A stretch of DNA of 64,000 nucleotides from Mesorhizobium carmichaelinearum (lineage in GTDB: Bacteria > Pseudomonadota > Alphaproteobacteria > Rhizobiales > Rhizobiaceae), in contig NZ_FZQR01000024.1 in the NCBI RefSeq assembly GCF_900199455.1, forward strand, positions 1 through 64,000, written 5' to 3'. Under the pieces are notes generated by a model that saw only the letters and a list, made by a program, of their open reading frames with translations, did not search any database and was not told the origin of the DNA. Made by a program: the position numbers and the translations under genes. Of this stretch, positions 33,813 through 43,882 are shown one piece after another (within the stretch, counting starts at the first letter, position 1; each line of letters begins with the position of its first letter).

Positions 33813-34841
33813 TCAATCCTGGTGCAGGATAAATTCCAGATAGAGGTTGCGCTGCAGGATCGAGTGGTTGTCGTCGGAGATCAGCGACACCATCACCGCA
33901 CCATCGTCGCGGGTCCAGACGTCGAGACCTTCCATATTGTCGATCTGGTAGCCCATGTCGGCGTCCAGCAGCACCGGCCCGTCGGCGACGGCGCCCTTCT
34001 CGACACTCTCGCCATAGATGCGCCGCAGCCGCATCTTGAGGCCGCCGGCCATGGTGAAACTGCGCTCCAGCAGCAACAAGTCGCCATCCGGCAGGAAGGC
34101 GCCGTCGGTGATGTCGAAATCGACATTGCGCTTGACGGTGAAGACGCCCTTGTGCGGCCCTTCGATGATGGCGGCATAGATATTGCCTGATTTGTCGAGG
34201 CTCTTTTCCGAGACCACGACCAGACCGCCCTCGTGCTGGCCATAGGGATTGGCATGGGTGACGGTCTCGAAGCCGCGATTTTGACGCAGCTCCCGCGCCG
34301 GCACCAGGAAATCCAGCTGCCGGTATGGCCCCTTCATATCGGCCGGATCGATCTTGAACTGGGCGACGCGGTGGTTGCGCTCGAAACCGACCGTGGCGAT
34401 GCCATCCTTGACCGCGAGCCCTTCGGCATCAACTTCCCATTTCTCGTCGATCGGCTGGCCGCTCTGGTCGACCATCTGCTGCATGCGGAAGTTCTGGATA
34501 CCGACAGGACGCCTGTCGGCGTCGCGGGCCACCGTGCCGAAGAACCAATAGCCGGTGTCGGCAACGCCGATGAAATCGCTGCCCGCTTTCAGAAAGCGAA
34601 AGGCCGACAGCGCGCCGAAATCACGCGATTTCGAGGTCATTTCCAACCCACCGACGAATTCGAGCGAACCGAATTGCCTGTCGGCCTGGCCAATGCGGAA
34701 TTCGGTGATCGGGCGCGCCGAAACTTCGATGGGTTCGACCGGGGCCGAGCCAGCCGCACCGGCTGGCGCGGACGCCACGCCGGCGAACAGGGCGATGGCG
34801 GCGAAAAGCGTTTGCCGAAACCCGCCGCGCGAAAAGATCAT
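33813..34841 (-). CDS. Esterase-like activity of phytase family protein
   Basis: A 342-residue exported protein with signal peptide ([23 protein letters not shown]). It matches the phytase-like/esterase-like domain: [82 protein letters not shown]-like segments, and [26 protein letters not shown]. It is a predicted beta-propeller. The start ATG overlaps the stop of cobT by 4 bases (ATGA), so the two are coupled although no shared pathway is obvious. Confidence 0.85.
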   Translation of the reverse strand: MIFSRGGFRQTLFAAIALFAGVASAPAGAAGSAPVEPIEVSARPITEFRIGQADRQFGSLEFVGGLEMTSKSRDFGALSAFRFLKAGSDFIGVADTGYWFFGTVARDADRRPVGIQNFRMQQMVDQSGQPIDEKWEVDAEGLAVKDGIATVGFERNHRVAQFKIDPADMKGPYRQLDFLVPARELRQNRGFETVTHANPYGQHEGGLVVVSEKSLDKSGNIYAAIIEGPHKGVFTVKRNVDFDITDGAFLPDGDLLLLERSFTMAGGLKMRLRRIYGESVEKGAVADGPVLLDADMGYQIDNMEGLDVWTRDDGAVMVSLISDDNHSILQRNLYLEFILHQD

Positions 34842-36736
34842 CCGGCGCGCCGCATGCCGCCACGCCGCGTGTCGCGTGCGCTTTCCTCGGCAAACAGCGA
34901 AGCCAGTTGCTCGGTCATGGCGCCGGCCAGTTCCTCGGCATCGACGATGGTGACGGCGCGCCTGTAATAGCGCGTGACGTCATGGCCGATGCCGATGGCC
35001 AGCAATTCCACCGGCGAGCGCGTCTCGATCAGTTCGATGACGGCGCGCAGATGGCGCTCGAGATAATTGCCAGGATTGACCGAAAGCGTCGAATCGTCGA
35101 CCGGCGCGCCATCCGAGATCATCATCAGGATCTTGCGCTGTTCAGGCCGGGCGATCAGCCGGTTGTGCGCCCACAGCAGCGCCTCGCCGTCGATGTTTTC
35201 CTTGAGCAGGCCTTCGCGCATCATCAGGCCGAGATTGCGCCGGGCGCGACGCCACGGATGATCGGCCGACTTGTAGATGATGTGACGCAGATCATTGAGG
35301 CGGCCGGGGTTTGGCGGCTTGCCGTCCTTCAGCCACTTCTCGCGCGCCTGCCCGCCTTTCCACGCCCGCGTGGTGAAGCCGAGGATCTCCACCGAGACGC
35401 CGCAGCGCTCCAGTGTGCGGGCAAGAATGTCAGCGCAGGTGGCGGCGACCGTGATCGGCCGGCCGCGCATCGAGCCCGAATTGTCGAGCACCAGCGTCAC
35501 CACCGTGTCGCGGAATTTGGTGTCGCGTTCCTGCTTGAAGGACAGCGGCTGCATCGGGTCGATGACGACCCGCACCAGCCGCGCCGGGTCGAGGTAACCC
35601 TCTTCCAGGTCGAAATCCCAGGAGCGGTTCTGCTGCGCCATCAGCCGGCGCTGCAGCCGGTTGGCAAGCCGCCCGACGACGCCGGACAGATTGGCCAACT
35701 GCTTGTCGAGGAAAGCGCGCAGCCGGTCGAGCTCTTCCTCTTCGCAAAGCTCCTCGGCGCCGACCGTCTCGTCGAAAGCCGTGGTGAAGACCTTGTAGTC
35801 GATTTCCTTCGGCAGATTGGTGAAGGGATTGTCGTTGCGGCGCGCCTCACCGGGCGTCTCGGCATCCGCATCGTCATCGTCGGACAAATCGTCGGCGGTG
35901 GCGTCGGAGGCCTCCGTCTCGGACGACTGCTCGTCGTCTGCCGAAGCCTCGGCATCCTCGGACTGCGACTGCTCGGAGCCGGAATCCTCTTCGCCGCCCT
36001 CCTCGCTCTGCTCCTCGCCTTGCGGCTGGTTGTCGTCATTGTCCTCGGAGTCTTCCATCTCCTGGTCGTCGCCGAGTTCCTCGGCCATTTCCATGGAGGC
36101 GAGCATCTCGCGCACGACGCGGGCGAAGGCCTGCTGGTCGTCGAGTTTGGCCGAAAGTCCGTCGAGGTCGGCCTTGGCCTTTTCCTCGACCCAGGGCCGC
36201 CAGAGCTCGACCAGCCGCTCGCCGCTCTTAGGCACCGGGCGCCCGGTCAGCTTCTCGCGCACCATCAGGGCGAGTGCTTCCTCGATCGGCGCGTCGGCCT
36301 TGTCCTTGACGTCGACGAGGTTGGCCTTGGCGTATTTGTCCTCAAGCATCGAACCGATATTGTCGGCGACGCCTTGCATGGCGCGGCTGCCGATCGCCTC
36401 GACACGGGCCTGCTCGACCGCGTCATAGATGGCGCGCGCCGCCTTGCCTTCCGGCGCCAGCTTGGTGTGGATGCGCGCATCGTGGCAGGCGCGCTTCAGC
36501 GCCATGGAATCGCCGAGGCCGCGGGTGATCGCGATGTCGGTCTTGGAGGCCTTTTTCGGCAGTTCGGGCAAACGCGCGCGGCTGCCTGCAAGTGCGGGCC
36601 TGTCCTTGGCGAAGCCGACTTCCATGTCCTTGTCGCCGGCAATGGCGCGCATGCAGACGGTGACGGCGCGCTTGAAGCTGTCGGCTTCAGACCCCGTCTT
36701 CGACTTGTTGCGCGTGTTGTCGCCCGGACCCGCCAT
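34838..36736 (-). CDS. cobT: Aerobic cobaltochelatase subunit CobT
   Basis: The 632-residue CobT is the vWA-bearing subunit of the ATP-dependent CobN-CobS-CobT chelatase that inserts cobalt into hydrogenobyrinic acid a,c-diamide in aerobic cobalamin synthesis. The C-terminal vWA domain carries the MIDAS motif DNSGSM with D418, S420 and S422. A long low-complexity acidic linker (about 215-305, rich in D, E, S and Q) separates it from the N-terminal domain. Eleven bases separate it from cobS upstream. Confidence 0.96.
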   Translation of the reverse strand: MAGPGDNTRNKSKTGSEADSFKRAVTVCMRAIAGDKDMEVGFAKDRPALAGSRARLPELPKKASKTDIAITRGLGDSMALKRACHDARIHTKLAPEGKAARAIYDAVEQARVEAIGSRAMQGVADNIGSMLEDKYAKANLVDVKDKADAPIEEALALMVREKLTGRPVPKSGERLVELWRPWVEEKAKADLDGLSAKLDDQQAFARVVREMLASMEMAEELGDDQEMEDSEDNDDNQPQGEEQSEEGGEEDSGSEQSQSEDAEASADDEQSSETEASDATADDLSDDDDADAETPGEARRNDNPFTNLPKEIDYKVFTTAFDETVGAEELCEEEELDRLRAFLDKQLANLSGVVGRLANRLQRRLMAQQNRSWDFDLEEGYLDPARLVRVVIDPMQPLSFKQERDTKFRDTVVTLVLDNSGSMRGRPITVAATCADILARTLERCGVSVEILGFTTRAWKGGQAREKWLKDGKPPNPGRLNDLRHIIYKSADHPWRRARRNLGLMMREGLLKENIDGEALLWAHNRLIARPEQRKILMMISDGAPVDDSTLSVNPGNYLERHLRAVIELIETRSPVELLAIGIGHDVTRYYRRAVTIVDAEELAGAMTEQLASLFAEESARDTRRGGMRRAG

Positions 36737-36747
36737 CGAGGCTCTGC

Positions 36748-37734
36748 TTAGCCCAGCACCACGTTGGCGGCGCTCTCGGGCAGATCCTCGCCAAAGGCGC
36801 GCTGGTAGAACTCGGCCACCACCGAGCGTTCCAGTTCATCGCACTTGTTGAGGAAGGTCAGCCGGAACGCCATGCCGATATTGCCGAAGATCTCGGCATT
36901 CTCAGCCCAGGTGATGACCGTACGCGGGCTCATCACGGTCGACAGATCGCCGTTGATGAAAGCCGAACGCGTCATGTCGGCGACGCGCACCATCTTGTTG
37001 ACGATGTCCTTGCCCTTGTTGTCGCGATAGTGCTTGGCCTTGGCCAGCACGATGTTCACTTCATTGTCGTGCGGCAGGTAGTTCAGCGTGGTGACGATCG
37101 ACCAGCGGTCCATCTGCGCCTGGTTGATCTGCTGCGTGCCGTGATAGAGGCCGGTCGTGTCGCCGAGGCCGACCGTGTTGGCGGTCGAGAACAGCCGGAA
37201 CGCCGGATGCGGACGGATGACCCGGCTCTGGTCGAGCAGCGTCAGCCGGCCCGACGATTCCAGCACGCGCTGGATGACGAACATCACGTCCGGGCGGCCG
37301 GCATCATACTCGTCGAAGCAGAGCGCGACATTGTGCTGGTAGGCCCAGGGCAGGATGCCGTCGCGGAATTCGGTGATCTGCAACCCGTCCTTGACGACGA
37401 TCGCGTCCTTGCCGACGAGGTCGATACGGCTGACATGGCTGTCGAGGTTGACGCGCACGCAGGGCCAGTTGAGGCGGGCGGCGACCTGTTCGATATGGGT
37501 CGACTTGCCGGTGCCGTGATAGCCCGACACCATGACGCGGCGGTTGTAGGCAAAGCCGGCAAGGATCGCCAGCGTCGTCGCCTTGTCGAACAGATAGTCC
37601 GGATCGACGTCAGGTACATGTTCGCTGGTCACCGAATAGGCCGGCACCACCATCTTGGAGTCGAAGCCGAATTTCTCCTTCACCGACACCGTCGTGTCGG
37701 GCAGGTTGGCGATGTCGCGATCGACCTTGTTCAT
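36748..37734 (-). CDS. cobS: Aerobic cobaltochelatase subunit CobS
   Basis: The 328-residue AAA+ (MoxR-like) ATPase subunit of the cobaltochelatase. Walker [10 protein letters not shown] surrounds K77, Walker B is [15 protein letters not shown], and sensor-region [19 protein letters not shown] is characteristic of CobS. ATG 37734 is used; the in-frame extension to 37842 carries no conserved sequence. It forms hexameric rings with CobT. The cobN gene is not in this window. Confidence 0.95.
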   Translation of the reverse strand: MNKVDRDIANLPDTTVSVKEKFGFDSKMVVPAYSVTSEHVPDVDPDYLFDKATTLAILAGFAYNRRVMVSGYHGTGKSTHIEQVAARLNWPCVRVNLDSHVSRIDLVGKDAIVVKDGLQITEFRDGILPWAYQHNVALCFDEYDAGRPDVMFVIQRVLESSGRLTLLDQSRVIRPHPAFRLFSTANTVGLGDTTGLYHGTQQINQAQMDRWSIVTTLNYLPHDNEVNIVLAKAKHYRDNKGKDIVNKMVRVADMTRSAFINGDLSTVMSPRTVITWAENAEIFGNIGMAFRLTFLNKCDELERSVVAEFYQRAFGEDLPESAANVVLG

Positions 37735-37857
37735 ATCTCTCAACGTCTCCACGGGCGAAACGTCCCGTTTCGCCGGCAATCGATTTTGTTCGGGGGCGGT
37801 CTTAAAGCCTTTTCCAACCTTATGAAAGTTGGAAAACGACACAAACCATAGGGTCGC

Positions 37858-38487
37858 TCAGCACAGGCCCGCCTGTTTGAGCACGCGATAGGCCTGCAGC
37901 ACATCGCGGAACCGGTCTTCCGAACCTCTATCGCCACCATTCGCATCCGGATGGTGACGTTTCACCAGTTCCTTATAGCGCGCCTTGATATCCTTGCCAG
38001 TCGCCTTTGTATCAAGGCCAAGCGTTTCCAGCGCCTTGGCCTCAAGCGGCTTCGCCTTGCGCTCGCGCGCTTCGCGCGGATCCTTCGGCCCCTTGAACAG
38101 GTCGAACGGGTCGCGCATGCGGTTGTAATAGCCGGCGCGGCCGGAGCGCATCTGCGCCATATCGGGCGATGAACGCGTCGAGGCGCCATTGACGCCCATC
38201 TTCCAGGTCGGCCGGTGGCCGGTCATGGCTTCCTTCTGGAAACGCGCAACCTCGGTGTCCGGCACGCCCGAAAAATAGTTGAAGCCCTTGTTGTACTCGC
38301 GCACATGGTCGAAGCAGAAGCGGAAATACTCGCCCTCCTTCATCCGCCCGACCGGCGCGCGATGGGTGCCAGCCTCCTTGCAGCCGTCCCACTGGCAGAT
38401 CGGCGAGTGCGACTTCAGCTCCGCATCCTTCTCCGGGCGGATGCGAATCTTCTCGAAATATTTGGGGTACGGCTTCATCTCACCCAT
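37858..38487 (-). CDS. J-domain (DnaJ-like) protein
   Basis: A 209-residue protein with a C-terminal J domain. The HPD motif is present in RYKELVKRHHPDANGGDRGSEDRF, and the helix before it reads ALETLGLDTKATGKDIKARY. The N-terminal part (CQWDGCKEAGTHRAPVGR, YFRFCFDHVREYNKGFNYF) has cysteine/histidine pairs that could bind zinc. The gene lies between cobS and bolA in Rhizobiales as I recall; its client is unknown. ATG 38478 is an alternative start. Confidence 0.88.
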   Translation of the reverse strand: MGEMKPYPKYFEKIRIRPEKDAELKSHSPICQWDGCKEAGTHRAPVGRMKEGEYFRFCFDHVREYNKGFNYFSGVPDTEVARFQKEAMTGHRPTWKMGVNGASTRSSPDMAQMRSGRAGYYNRMRDPFDLFKGPKDPREARERKAKPLEAKALETLGLDTKATGKDIKARYKELVKRHHPDANGGDRGSEDRFRDVLQAYRVLKQAGLC

Positions 38488-38667
38488 TTATGGGGCGTTC
38501 GCAGGTGCGAAACAAGAATTGACATTTTCGCGATCATCGCCCTAACCGCTGAATCGCGGCTTAAAGCAGGCGAATGGCGGATTTAGTTGCGCGGCAGCGG
38601 CCCCTGTGGAACCGATTTCCGGTTTTCACGCTGGTGCGCCAGCCATATGTGGTGAACGGAGACGGCA

Positions 38668-38970
38668 ATGTCCATACAGGCGACCATGGAAGACAAGCTC
38701 AACAAGGCATTTTCGCCGGAGCGGCTGGTCATCATCAACGAAAGCCATCTCCACGCCGGCCACCACCATCACGGCTCGGACCATCACGGCGCCTATGACG
38801 GCACCGGCGAGACGCATTTTCGCGTTCGCGTCGTCTCAGCCACCTTTGCCGGCATGAGCCGCATCGACCGCCACCGCGCCGTCAACGAACTGTTGGCCGA
38901 CGAATTGAAGGCCGGCGTGCACGCTCTGGCGATCGAACCGGCCGCTCCCGGTGAGAAGACGCGCTGGTAG
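38668..38970 (+). CDS. bolA: BolA family protein
   Basis: A 100-residue BolA/IbaG-like protein. The family signature is ETHFRVRVVSATFAGMSRIDRHRAVNELLADELKAGVHALAIEP. A histidine-rich loop (HLHAGHHHHGSDHHG) lies between the first two secondary-structure elements; BolA proteins work with monothiol glutaredoxins in Fe-S cluster handling, and the loop histidines could be ligands. It is divergent from the J-domain gene. Confidence 0.92.
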   Translation: MSIQATMEDKLNKAFSPERLVIINESHLHAGHHHHGSDHHGAYDGTGETHFRVRVVSATFAGMSRIDRHRAVNELLADELKAGVHALAIEPAAPGEKTRW

Positions 38971-39000
38971 GCCGGTCCGCCCCAGCCTTTCGCGGCCCCT

Positions 39001-40551
39001 TCAGATCACCGCTTCGATCAAGAACGGCCCTCGCCGCGACAAAGCGCTGTCCAGCAGCGCGTCGAACTGCTCGCATGTCTCGGCACGAGCCGCCTCCACG
39101 CCCATGCCCTTGGCCAGCGACACCCAGTCCAGCGCGGGATGGTCGAGGTCGAGTATGCGCCTGGCATTCTCACCGATCGCATTGACGCCGACATTCTTCA
39201 TCTCGCCATGCAGGATCGCGTAAGTGCGGTTGGAGAAGACGATCGTCACCACGTCAAGATTTTCCCGCGCCTGCGTCCACAGACCCTGCACGGTATACAT
39301 GCCGCTGCCGTCGGCCTCCAGATTGATCACTTTGCGGTCGGGACAGGCGATCGCCGCCCCGGTCGCCATCGGAATGCCGCCGCCGATCGATCCGCCCGTG
39401 CCCATCATATAGTCGTGCGGCGCGGCAAAGGCCGACAGCGCGAAGAAACGCCGCGCCGAGGTGACCGCCTCGTCGCAGACGATCGCATTGTCCGGCAGCT
39501 TGCGCGCCACCGACAGCGCGATGGCGTCGTCGGTGAGCTTGCCGCTCGGCGCCGCCTCGTCCGGGAAAGCGGTCGCGACTGTCTGCTGCGACGGCTTGAC
39601 GCCGAGCTCATCGCGAAGCGCTTCCAGCGCCGCATGCAAGTCCTGACCATGAGCGGCCAGCGTCAGCACCTGGCAGTCGTCGCGCACAAGCCGTCCCGGT
39701 TTTCCCGGATAGGCAAAAAAGGCGACCGGCTCCTTGCCGCCGACCAGCACCAGCACGTCGATGTCGCTCAGCAGCTCCGTCGCCGCATCGATCGGATAGG
39801 GAATGCGTGTCGGCGCGACACGCCCGCGCCCGCGTTGCATGCGGGCGATCAGGACCTCGCTGAACAGGTGGACATCGCAGGTCGTCGAGATCTGGCCGGC
39901 GATCTCGAGAGCATCGGCCCGCGCGGCTCGCCCCCGAACGATCATGCCGACACGGCCCGGAGCCACACGGATCGCCGCGGCGACCTCGCGCACGGCGTCC
40001 ATGTCGACGGTCGGCGGCGGTGAAACCACGACCTTGCCCGGCGACGCTGGGGCAGCGCCGCCCCAGGCGGCATCCGCCGGCAGGATCAGTGTCGTGACAC
40101 CCGGCGGCGTCAGCGAGGCGCGAAACGCCGCTTCCGTGGCCGGCTGGACATCTTCTGGCCCCGAAATACGGCGAACCCAGTTGGACATTGGCGCCGCCAG
40201 GCCTTCGATGTCGCTGGTGAGCGGCGCATCGAGCGGCAGGTGGTAGGAGGCATGGTCGCCGACAATGTTGATCATCGGGCTGAACGCACGCCGGGCATTG
40301 TGCATATTGGCCAGCCCATTGGCCAGGCCCGGACCGGTATGCAGCAGCGTCGCGGCCGGACGGTCGGTCATACGCGCATAGCCGTCGGCGGCACCGGTCA
40401 CCACGCCCTCGAACAGGCCGAGCACGCAACGCATCTCAGGCTTGCGGTCGAGGGCGGCGACGAAATGCATTTCGGACGTGCCGGGATTGGCGAAACAGAC
40501 CGTCACATCATTGGCCAGCAGCACGTCGCACAGGACATCGGCGCCATTCAT
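39001..40551 (-). CDS. Thiamine-diphosphate enzyme, acetolactate-synthase-like large subunit
   Basis: A 516-residue TPP-dependent enzyme. The catalytic glutamate is in GLFEGVVTGAADGYARM, the TPP-binding GDG..N motif is in NLEADGSGMYTVQGLWTQARENLDVVTIVFSN (ADGS variant of GDG), and the C-terminal domain follows. It resembles the acetolactate-synthase or benzoylformate-decarboxylase group. No small subunit gene lies nearby, so it is probably not the main Ilv enzyme. ATG 40551 follows GGGAGA; the frame to 40602 is open but unsupported. Confidence 0.82.
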   Translation of the reverse strand: MNGADVLCDVLLANDVTVCFANPGTSEMHFVAALDRKPEMRCVLGLFEGVVTGAADGYARMTDRPAATLLHTGPGLANGLANMHNARRAFSPMINIVGDHASYHLPLDAPLTSDIEGLAAPMSNWVRRISGPEDVQPATEAAFRASLTPPGVTTLILPADAAWGGAAPASPGKVVVSPPPTVDMDAVREVAAAIRVAPGRVGMIVRGRAARADALEIAGQISTTCDVHLFSEVLIARMQRGRGRVAPTRIPYPIDAATELLSDIDVLVLVGGKEPVAFFAYPGKPGRLVRDDCQVLTLAAHGQDLHAALEALRDELGVKPSQQTVATAFPDEAAPSGKLTDDAIALSVARKLPDNAIVCDEAVTSARRFFALSAFAAPHDYMMGTGGSIGGGIPMATGAAIACPDRKVINLEADGSGMYTVQGLWTQARENLDVVTIVFSNRTYAILHGEMKNVGVNAIGENARRILDLDHPALDWVSLAKGMGVEAARAETCEQFDALLDSALSRRGPFLIEAVI

Positions 40552-40670
40552 GCAATTTTTCTCCCAATCACGAGGAGCAATTGCACCTATGGACATCCGC
40601 ACGGCAATATCCCGCCGCCGCTTTTGGCATGATCCAGTTACAGCGATGGGCGAGCGGAAGTCGCTGGGAA

Positions 40671-41477
40671 TCAGCCGACCGTCGATTTCAAGAATGTCAG
40701 GGCGGCAGCGGTCAGCGCATCACCATCTTCGCCGAAATCGCGGTTGATCGACATGTGCGTATAGGCGCTACCATCAAACAGAGTGACTTTGGTCCCGGTG
40801 GCGCGCAGGCGCTCGGCAAAGGCTTTCGAATCCTCGCCACGGCCTGACGCCCCCGAATAGGCGATGAAGGTCGGCGGATGCTTGCGGCCATCGACATAGC
40901 TGGCCGGCGAAAGTGCCGCCCATTGCGCGGGATCGGAAAAGACCCTTGCATAGGCCCGCACCATGCCGCCATTTTTCTCAAGTGCCGCAAGATCATAGGC
41001 CCTGGTATCGTCAAGAAGCAGGCCGGCGACGCCGGGCAATCCGCCACGCATGCCGGTCAGGGCGATCAGGTGGCAACCGGCAGAATGGCCCATGCCGACA
41101 ATGCGCTTGGGGTCGCCGCCATGCGCGGCGATGTTGGCCCTGACATAGGCATAGGCCCTCTCGACGTCGCCGGCCTGGGTCGCGACATCGGCCTGCGGCA
41201 GCATGCGATAGTCGATCGAGACGAAGCAGAAGCCGTTGGCGAGCAGGAAAGCCGGCTTGGCACCGACCTGGCTGCGTTTGCCAAACTCCCAGGCTCCGCC
41301 ATGGACGAAGAAGACGACAGGCAGGTTTTTCGCGCCGTCGGGCGCGTAGACATCGAGCTTGGCCGGACCGTAGTCGAAGGTTTTTTGCGCGTGTTGGCGC
41401 GGGCGCCACGCGGCCGATGCTCCCAATGGCAGCACCGCCGCCACGGAGGCCAGAATGAGGCTTCGTCGATCGATCAT
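40671..41477 (-). CDS. Exported alpha/beta hydrolase (esterase/lipase)
   Basis: A 268-residue hydrolase with an N-terminal signal peptide (SLILASVAAVLPLGASAAW). The oxyanion-hole motif is FFVHGGAWEFG, the nucleophile elbow is GMGHSAGCHL, and the catalytic His is near the end in SAYTHMSINRDFG. This is the HSL/carboxylesterase type found in BD-FAE-like and acylesterase families. Substrate unknown. It is 119 bases downstream (on the same strand) of nothing obvious and convergent with no close gene; it stands alone. Confidence 0.85.
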   Translation of the reverse strand: MIDRRSLILASVAAVLPLGASAAWRPRQHAQKTFDYGPAKLDVYAPDGAKNLPVVFFVHGGAWEFGKRSQVGAKPAFLLANGFCFVSIDYRMLPQADVATQAGDVERAYAYVRANIAAHGGDPKRIVGMGHSAGCHLIALTGMRGGLPGVAGLLLDDTRAYDLAALEKNGGMVRAYARVFSDPAQWAALSPASYVDGRKHPPTFIAYSGASGRGEDSKAFAERLRATGTKVTLFDGSAYTHMSINRDFGEDGDALTAAALTFLKSTVG

Positions 41478-41914
41478 CGTGGTCTCCCGACCGTGTAGCC
41501 AACAGTGCCCGCAGGCACCGCGAGCGTCCAGTTAAGGATTGGTAATGCTTAGCGGTCTGGCTCGGCGATCGACCATCGATGCGGACCTCAAGCTTTGGGG
41601 ACTCATCCGCTATGGAGGAGGCTGGATCGACCGGGCTTCGTTGAACTCGCATCGGGTCGCCACGCCGCTTCAGACCGCATTAATGCACTGCCCTTGTCGT
41701 TCAGTTCACGAAATCAATATCTACCCCTTGACGGCCTCATCTGGCCATCACCACTTAAGTATTTGGACAGGAATTTCAGTGACATGGGTAGTGTCCCAGG
41801 TCTCAACGACAGATGCGCACGCTCTCCTTCATGTGAAGGGAACCCCAATGCGTTGCGGCAGTTGAATATATGATGAGCCAGCCGGCAGCCAGAACGGCTC
41901 TGAGGGCAAGTATC
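41478..41914. other. 437-bp gap upstream of prkA
   Basis: No gene is supported here. The stretch holds the promoter region of the stress operon prkA-yeaH-spoVR, including an EcfG-like element near its right end at 41839-41863. Upstream of that it contains an imperfect TTGACG...TTAAGT pair at about 41739-41765 that could be an alternative promoter. No repeats from the families found elsewhere are present. Confidence 0.5.
41839..41863 (+). promoter_or_regulatory. Candidate EcfG (general stress sigma factor) promoter of prkA
   Basis: GGAAC (41839-41843), 16 bases, then AGTT (41860-41863). The alphaproteobacterial EcfG consensus is GGAAC-N16/17-CGTT, so the -35 is exact and the -10 differs at one base. 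The predicted transcription start near 41870 fits translation from ATG 41915 rather than 41870. Confidence 0.4.
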
Positions 41915-43864
41915 ATGCGTGAGAATCAGTCCGACGTCTTCGATCTGTTTTCGGAGATTTATGCGAACGCGGCCCAGGAAGAAATCAGCCTCCAGCAGTA
42001 TCTCCTTGCTTGCCGAGAGGACAAATCAATGTATGCCTCGGCGCCTGAACGGATGGTCGAGGCAATCGGCGAGCCGAACCTGGTCGACACCAGCAAGGAT
42101 GAACGGCTCGGCCGCATTTTCTCGAACCGCACCGTTAAGATCTATCCCTCCTTCTCCGACTTCTACGGAATGGAGGAAACGATCGAGCGCATCGCCGGGT
42201 ATTTCCGCTATGCGTCCCAGGGACTCGAGGAGCGCAAGCAGATCCTCTACCTCCTTGGCCCTGTCGGCGGCGGTAAATCCTCTCTGGCCGAACGGCTGAA
42301 GAAATTGATGGAGCTGCGCCCGATCTACACGCTGAAGGTCGGTAACCAGATCAGCCCGGTTTTCGAATCGCCACTTGGCCTTTTCCATCCCGATCGCATG
42401 GGCGACCTGCTGGAGGATAAATACGGCATAGCCCGACGCCGGCTGAACGGGCTCATCTCACCATGGGCGGCCAAGCGGCTCGACGAACTGTCCGGCGACA
42501 TTTCCAAATTCAGCGTGGTCAAGTTGATGCCTTCGCGGCTGCGCCAGATCGGCATTGCCAAGACAGAGCCCGGCGACGAGAACAATCAGGATGTCTCGGC
42601 CCTGGTTGGCAAGGTCGACATCAGACAACTGGAAAATTTCAGCCAGTCCGATCCGGACGCCTATTCCTACAGCGGCGGACTGAACCGGACCACGCAAGGC
42701 CTGCTCGAATTCGTCGAGATGTTCAAGGCGCCTATCAAGGTCCTGCATCCGTTGCTGACGGCGACCCAGGAAGGCAGCTACAACGGCACCGAGAATTTCG
42801 GCGCCTTTCCCTATCAGGGCATCATCATTGCCCATTCCAACGAATCGGAATGGCAACAGTTCAAGAACAACAGGAACAACGAGGCCTTTCTCGACCGCAT
42901 CCTCGTGGTCAAGGTGCCGTATTGCCTGCGGATCACCGAAGAGAGGCAGATCTATGAAAAGCTGCTGCGCGAGAGCGACTTGGCCACCAGCCCCTGCGCA
43001 CCCGAAGTGCTGGACATTCTCAGCCGATTCACGGTCTCGACCCGCCTTGCCGAGCACGACAATTCGCCGCTCTACACCAAGATGCGCGCCTATGACGGCG
43101 AGAACCTCAAGGAGGTCGATCCCAAGGCGAAGTCGGTCCAGGAATATCGCGATACCGCCGGCGTCGACGAAGGCATGACCGGCGTCAGTACACGCTTCGC
43201 CTTCAAGATCCTGTCGCAGACATTCAACTACGACACCAAGGAGGTGGCTGCCGATCCCGTGCATCTGATCTACATCCTGGAGCAGGCGATCAAGCGCGAG
43301 CAGTTTCCAAAGGAAACGGAAGCTGCCTATCTCGACTTCATCAAGTCGGAACTGGCAACGCGCTATGCCGAGTTCATCGGCCACGAAATCCAGAAGGCCT
43401 ATCTGGAATCATACAGCGAGTATGGCCAGAACCTCTTCGACCGTTACATCGCCTATGCCGATGCCTGGATTGAGGATCAGGACTACAAGGATCCCGATAC
43501 GGGCCAGATTCTCAATCGCGAGGTATTGGACAAGGAATTGTCGCAGGTCGAGAAACCAGCCGGCATCGCCAATCCCAAGGACTTCCGCAATGAAGTGGTC
43601 AAATTCACGCTGCGTGCCCGGGCGCGAAACCACGGCCGCAACCCATCGTGGACAGGTTATGAGAAACTTCGCGAGGTCATCGAGAAGCGCATGTTCGGCC
43701 AGGTCGAAGACCTCTTGCCGGTGATCAGTTTCGGCTCCAAGCAGGACAGCGTCACGGAAAAGCGGCACAATGAATTCGTGCAGCGCATGGTGGAACGCGG
43801 CTACACCGAGCGGCAGGTGCGCCGGCTTGTCGACTGGTACATGCGCGTGAACAAGGCGGGTTGA
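41915..43864 (+). CDS. prkA: PrkA family serine protein kinase
   Basis: A 649-residue protein from ATG 41915 (MRENQSDVFDLFSEIYANAAQEEISLQQYL). The AAA-like nucleotide-binding part has Walker A LLGPVGGGKSS with K121, and PTGLNRTTQGLLEFVEMFKAP-like and GIIIAHSNESEW segments. The C-terminal PrkA domain (IAYADAWIEDQDY) is complete. It is a stress-response kinase. ATG 41870 gives 15 extra residues but has no ribosome site; 41915 follows GAGGG at 41902-41906. It heads the operon with the DUF444 and SpoVR genes. Confidence 0.93.
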   Translation: MRENQSDVFDLFSEIYANAAQEEISLQQYLLACREDKSMYASAPERMVEAIGEPNLVDTSKDERLGRIFSNRTVKIYPSFSDFYGMEETIERIAGYFRYASQGLEERKQILYLLGPVGGGKSSLAERLKKLMELRPIYTLKVGNQISPVFESPLGLFHPDRMGDLLEDKYGIARRRLNGLISPWAAKRLDELSGDISKFSVVKLMPSRLRQIGIAKTEPGDENNQDVSALVGKVDIRQLENFSQSDPDAYSYSGGLNRTTQGLLEFVEMFKAPIKVLHPLLTATQEGSYNGTENFGAFPYQGIIIAHSNESEWQQFKNNRNNEAFLDRILVVKVPYCLRITEERQIYEKLLRESDLATSPCAPEVLDILSRFTVSTRLAEHDNSPLYTKMRAYDGENLKEVDPKAKSVQEYRDTAGVDEGMTGVSTRFAFKILSQTFNYDTKEVAADPVHLIYILEQAIKREQFPKETEAAYLDFIKSELATRYAEFIGHEIQKAYLESYSEYGQNLFDRYIAYADAWIEDQDYKDPDTGQILNREVLDKELSQVEKPAGIANPKDFRNEVVKFTLRARARNHGRNPSWTGYEKLREVIEKRMFGQVEDLLPVISFGSKQDSVTEKRHNEFVQRMVERGYTERQVRRLVDWYMRVNKAG

Positions 43865-43882
43865 GAAAGCCCGAATGGTTCC

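Noticed and set aside
34907-36751. A 614-codon open frame on the plus strand across cobT
   Set aside because: It is the antisense shadow of cobT. The translated sequence is a low-complexity, Leu/Val/Arg-rich product of the acidic linker and has no family signature, while cobT on the minus strand has intact domains.
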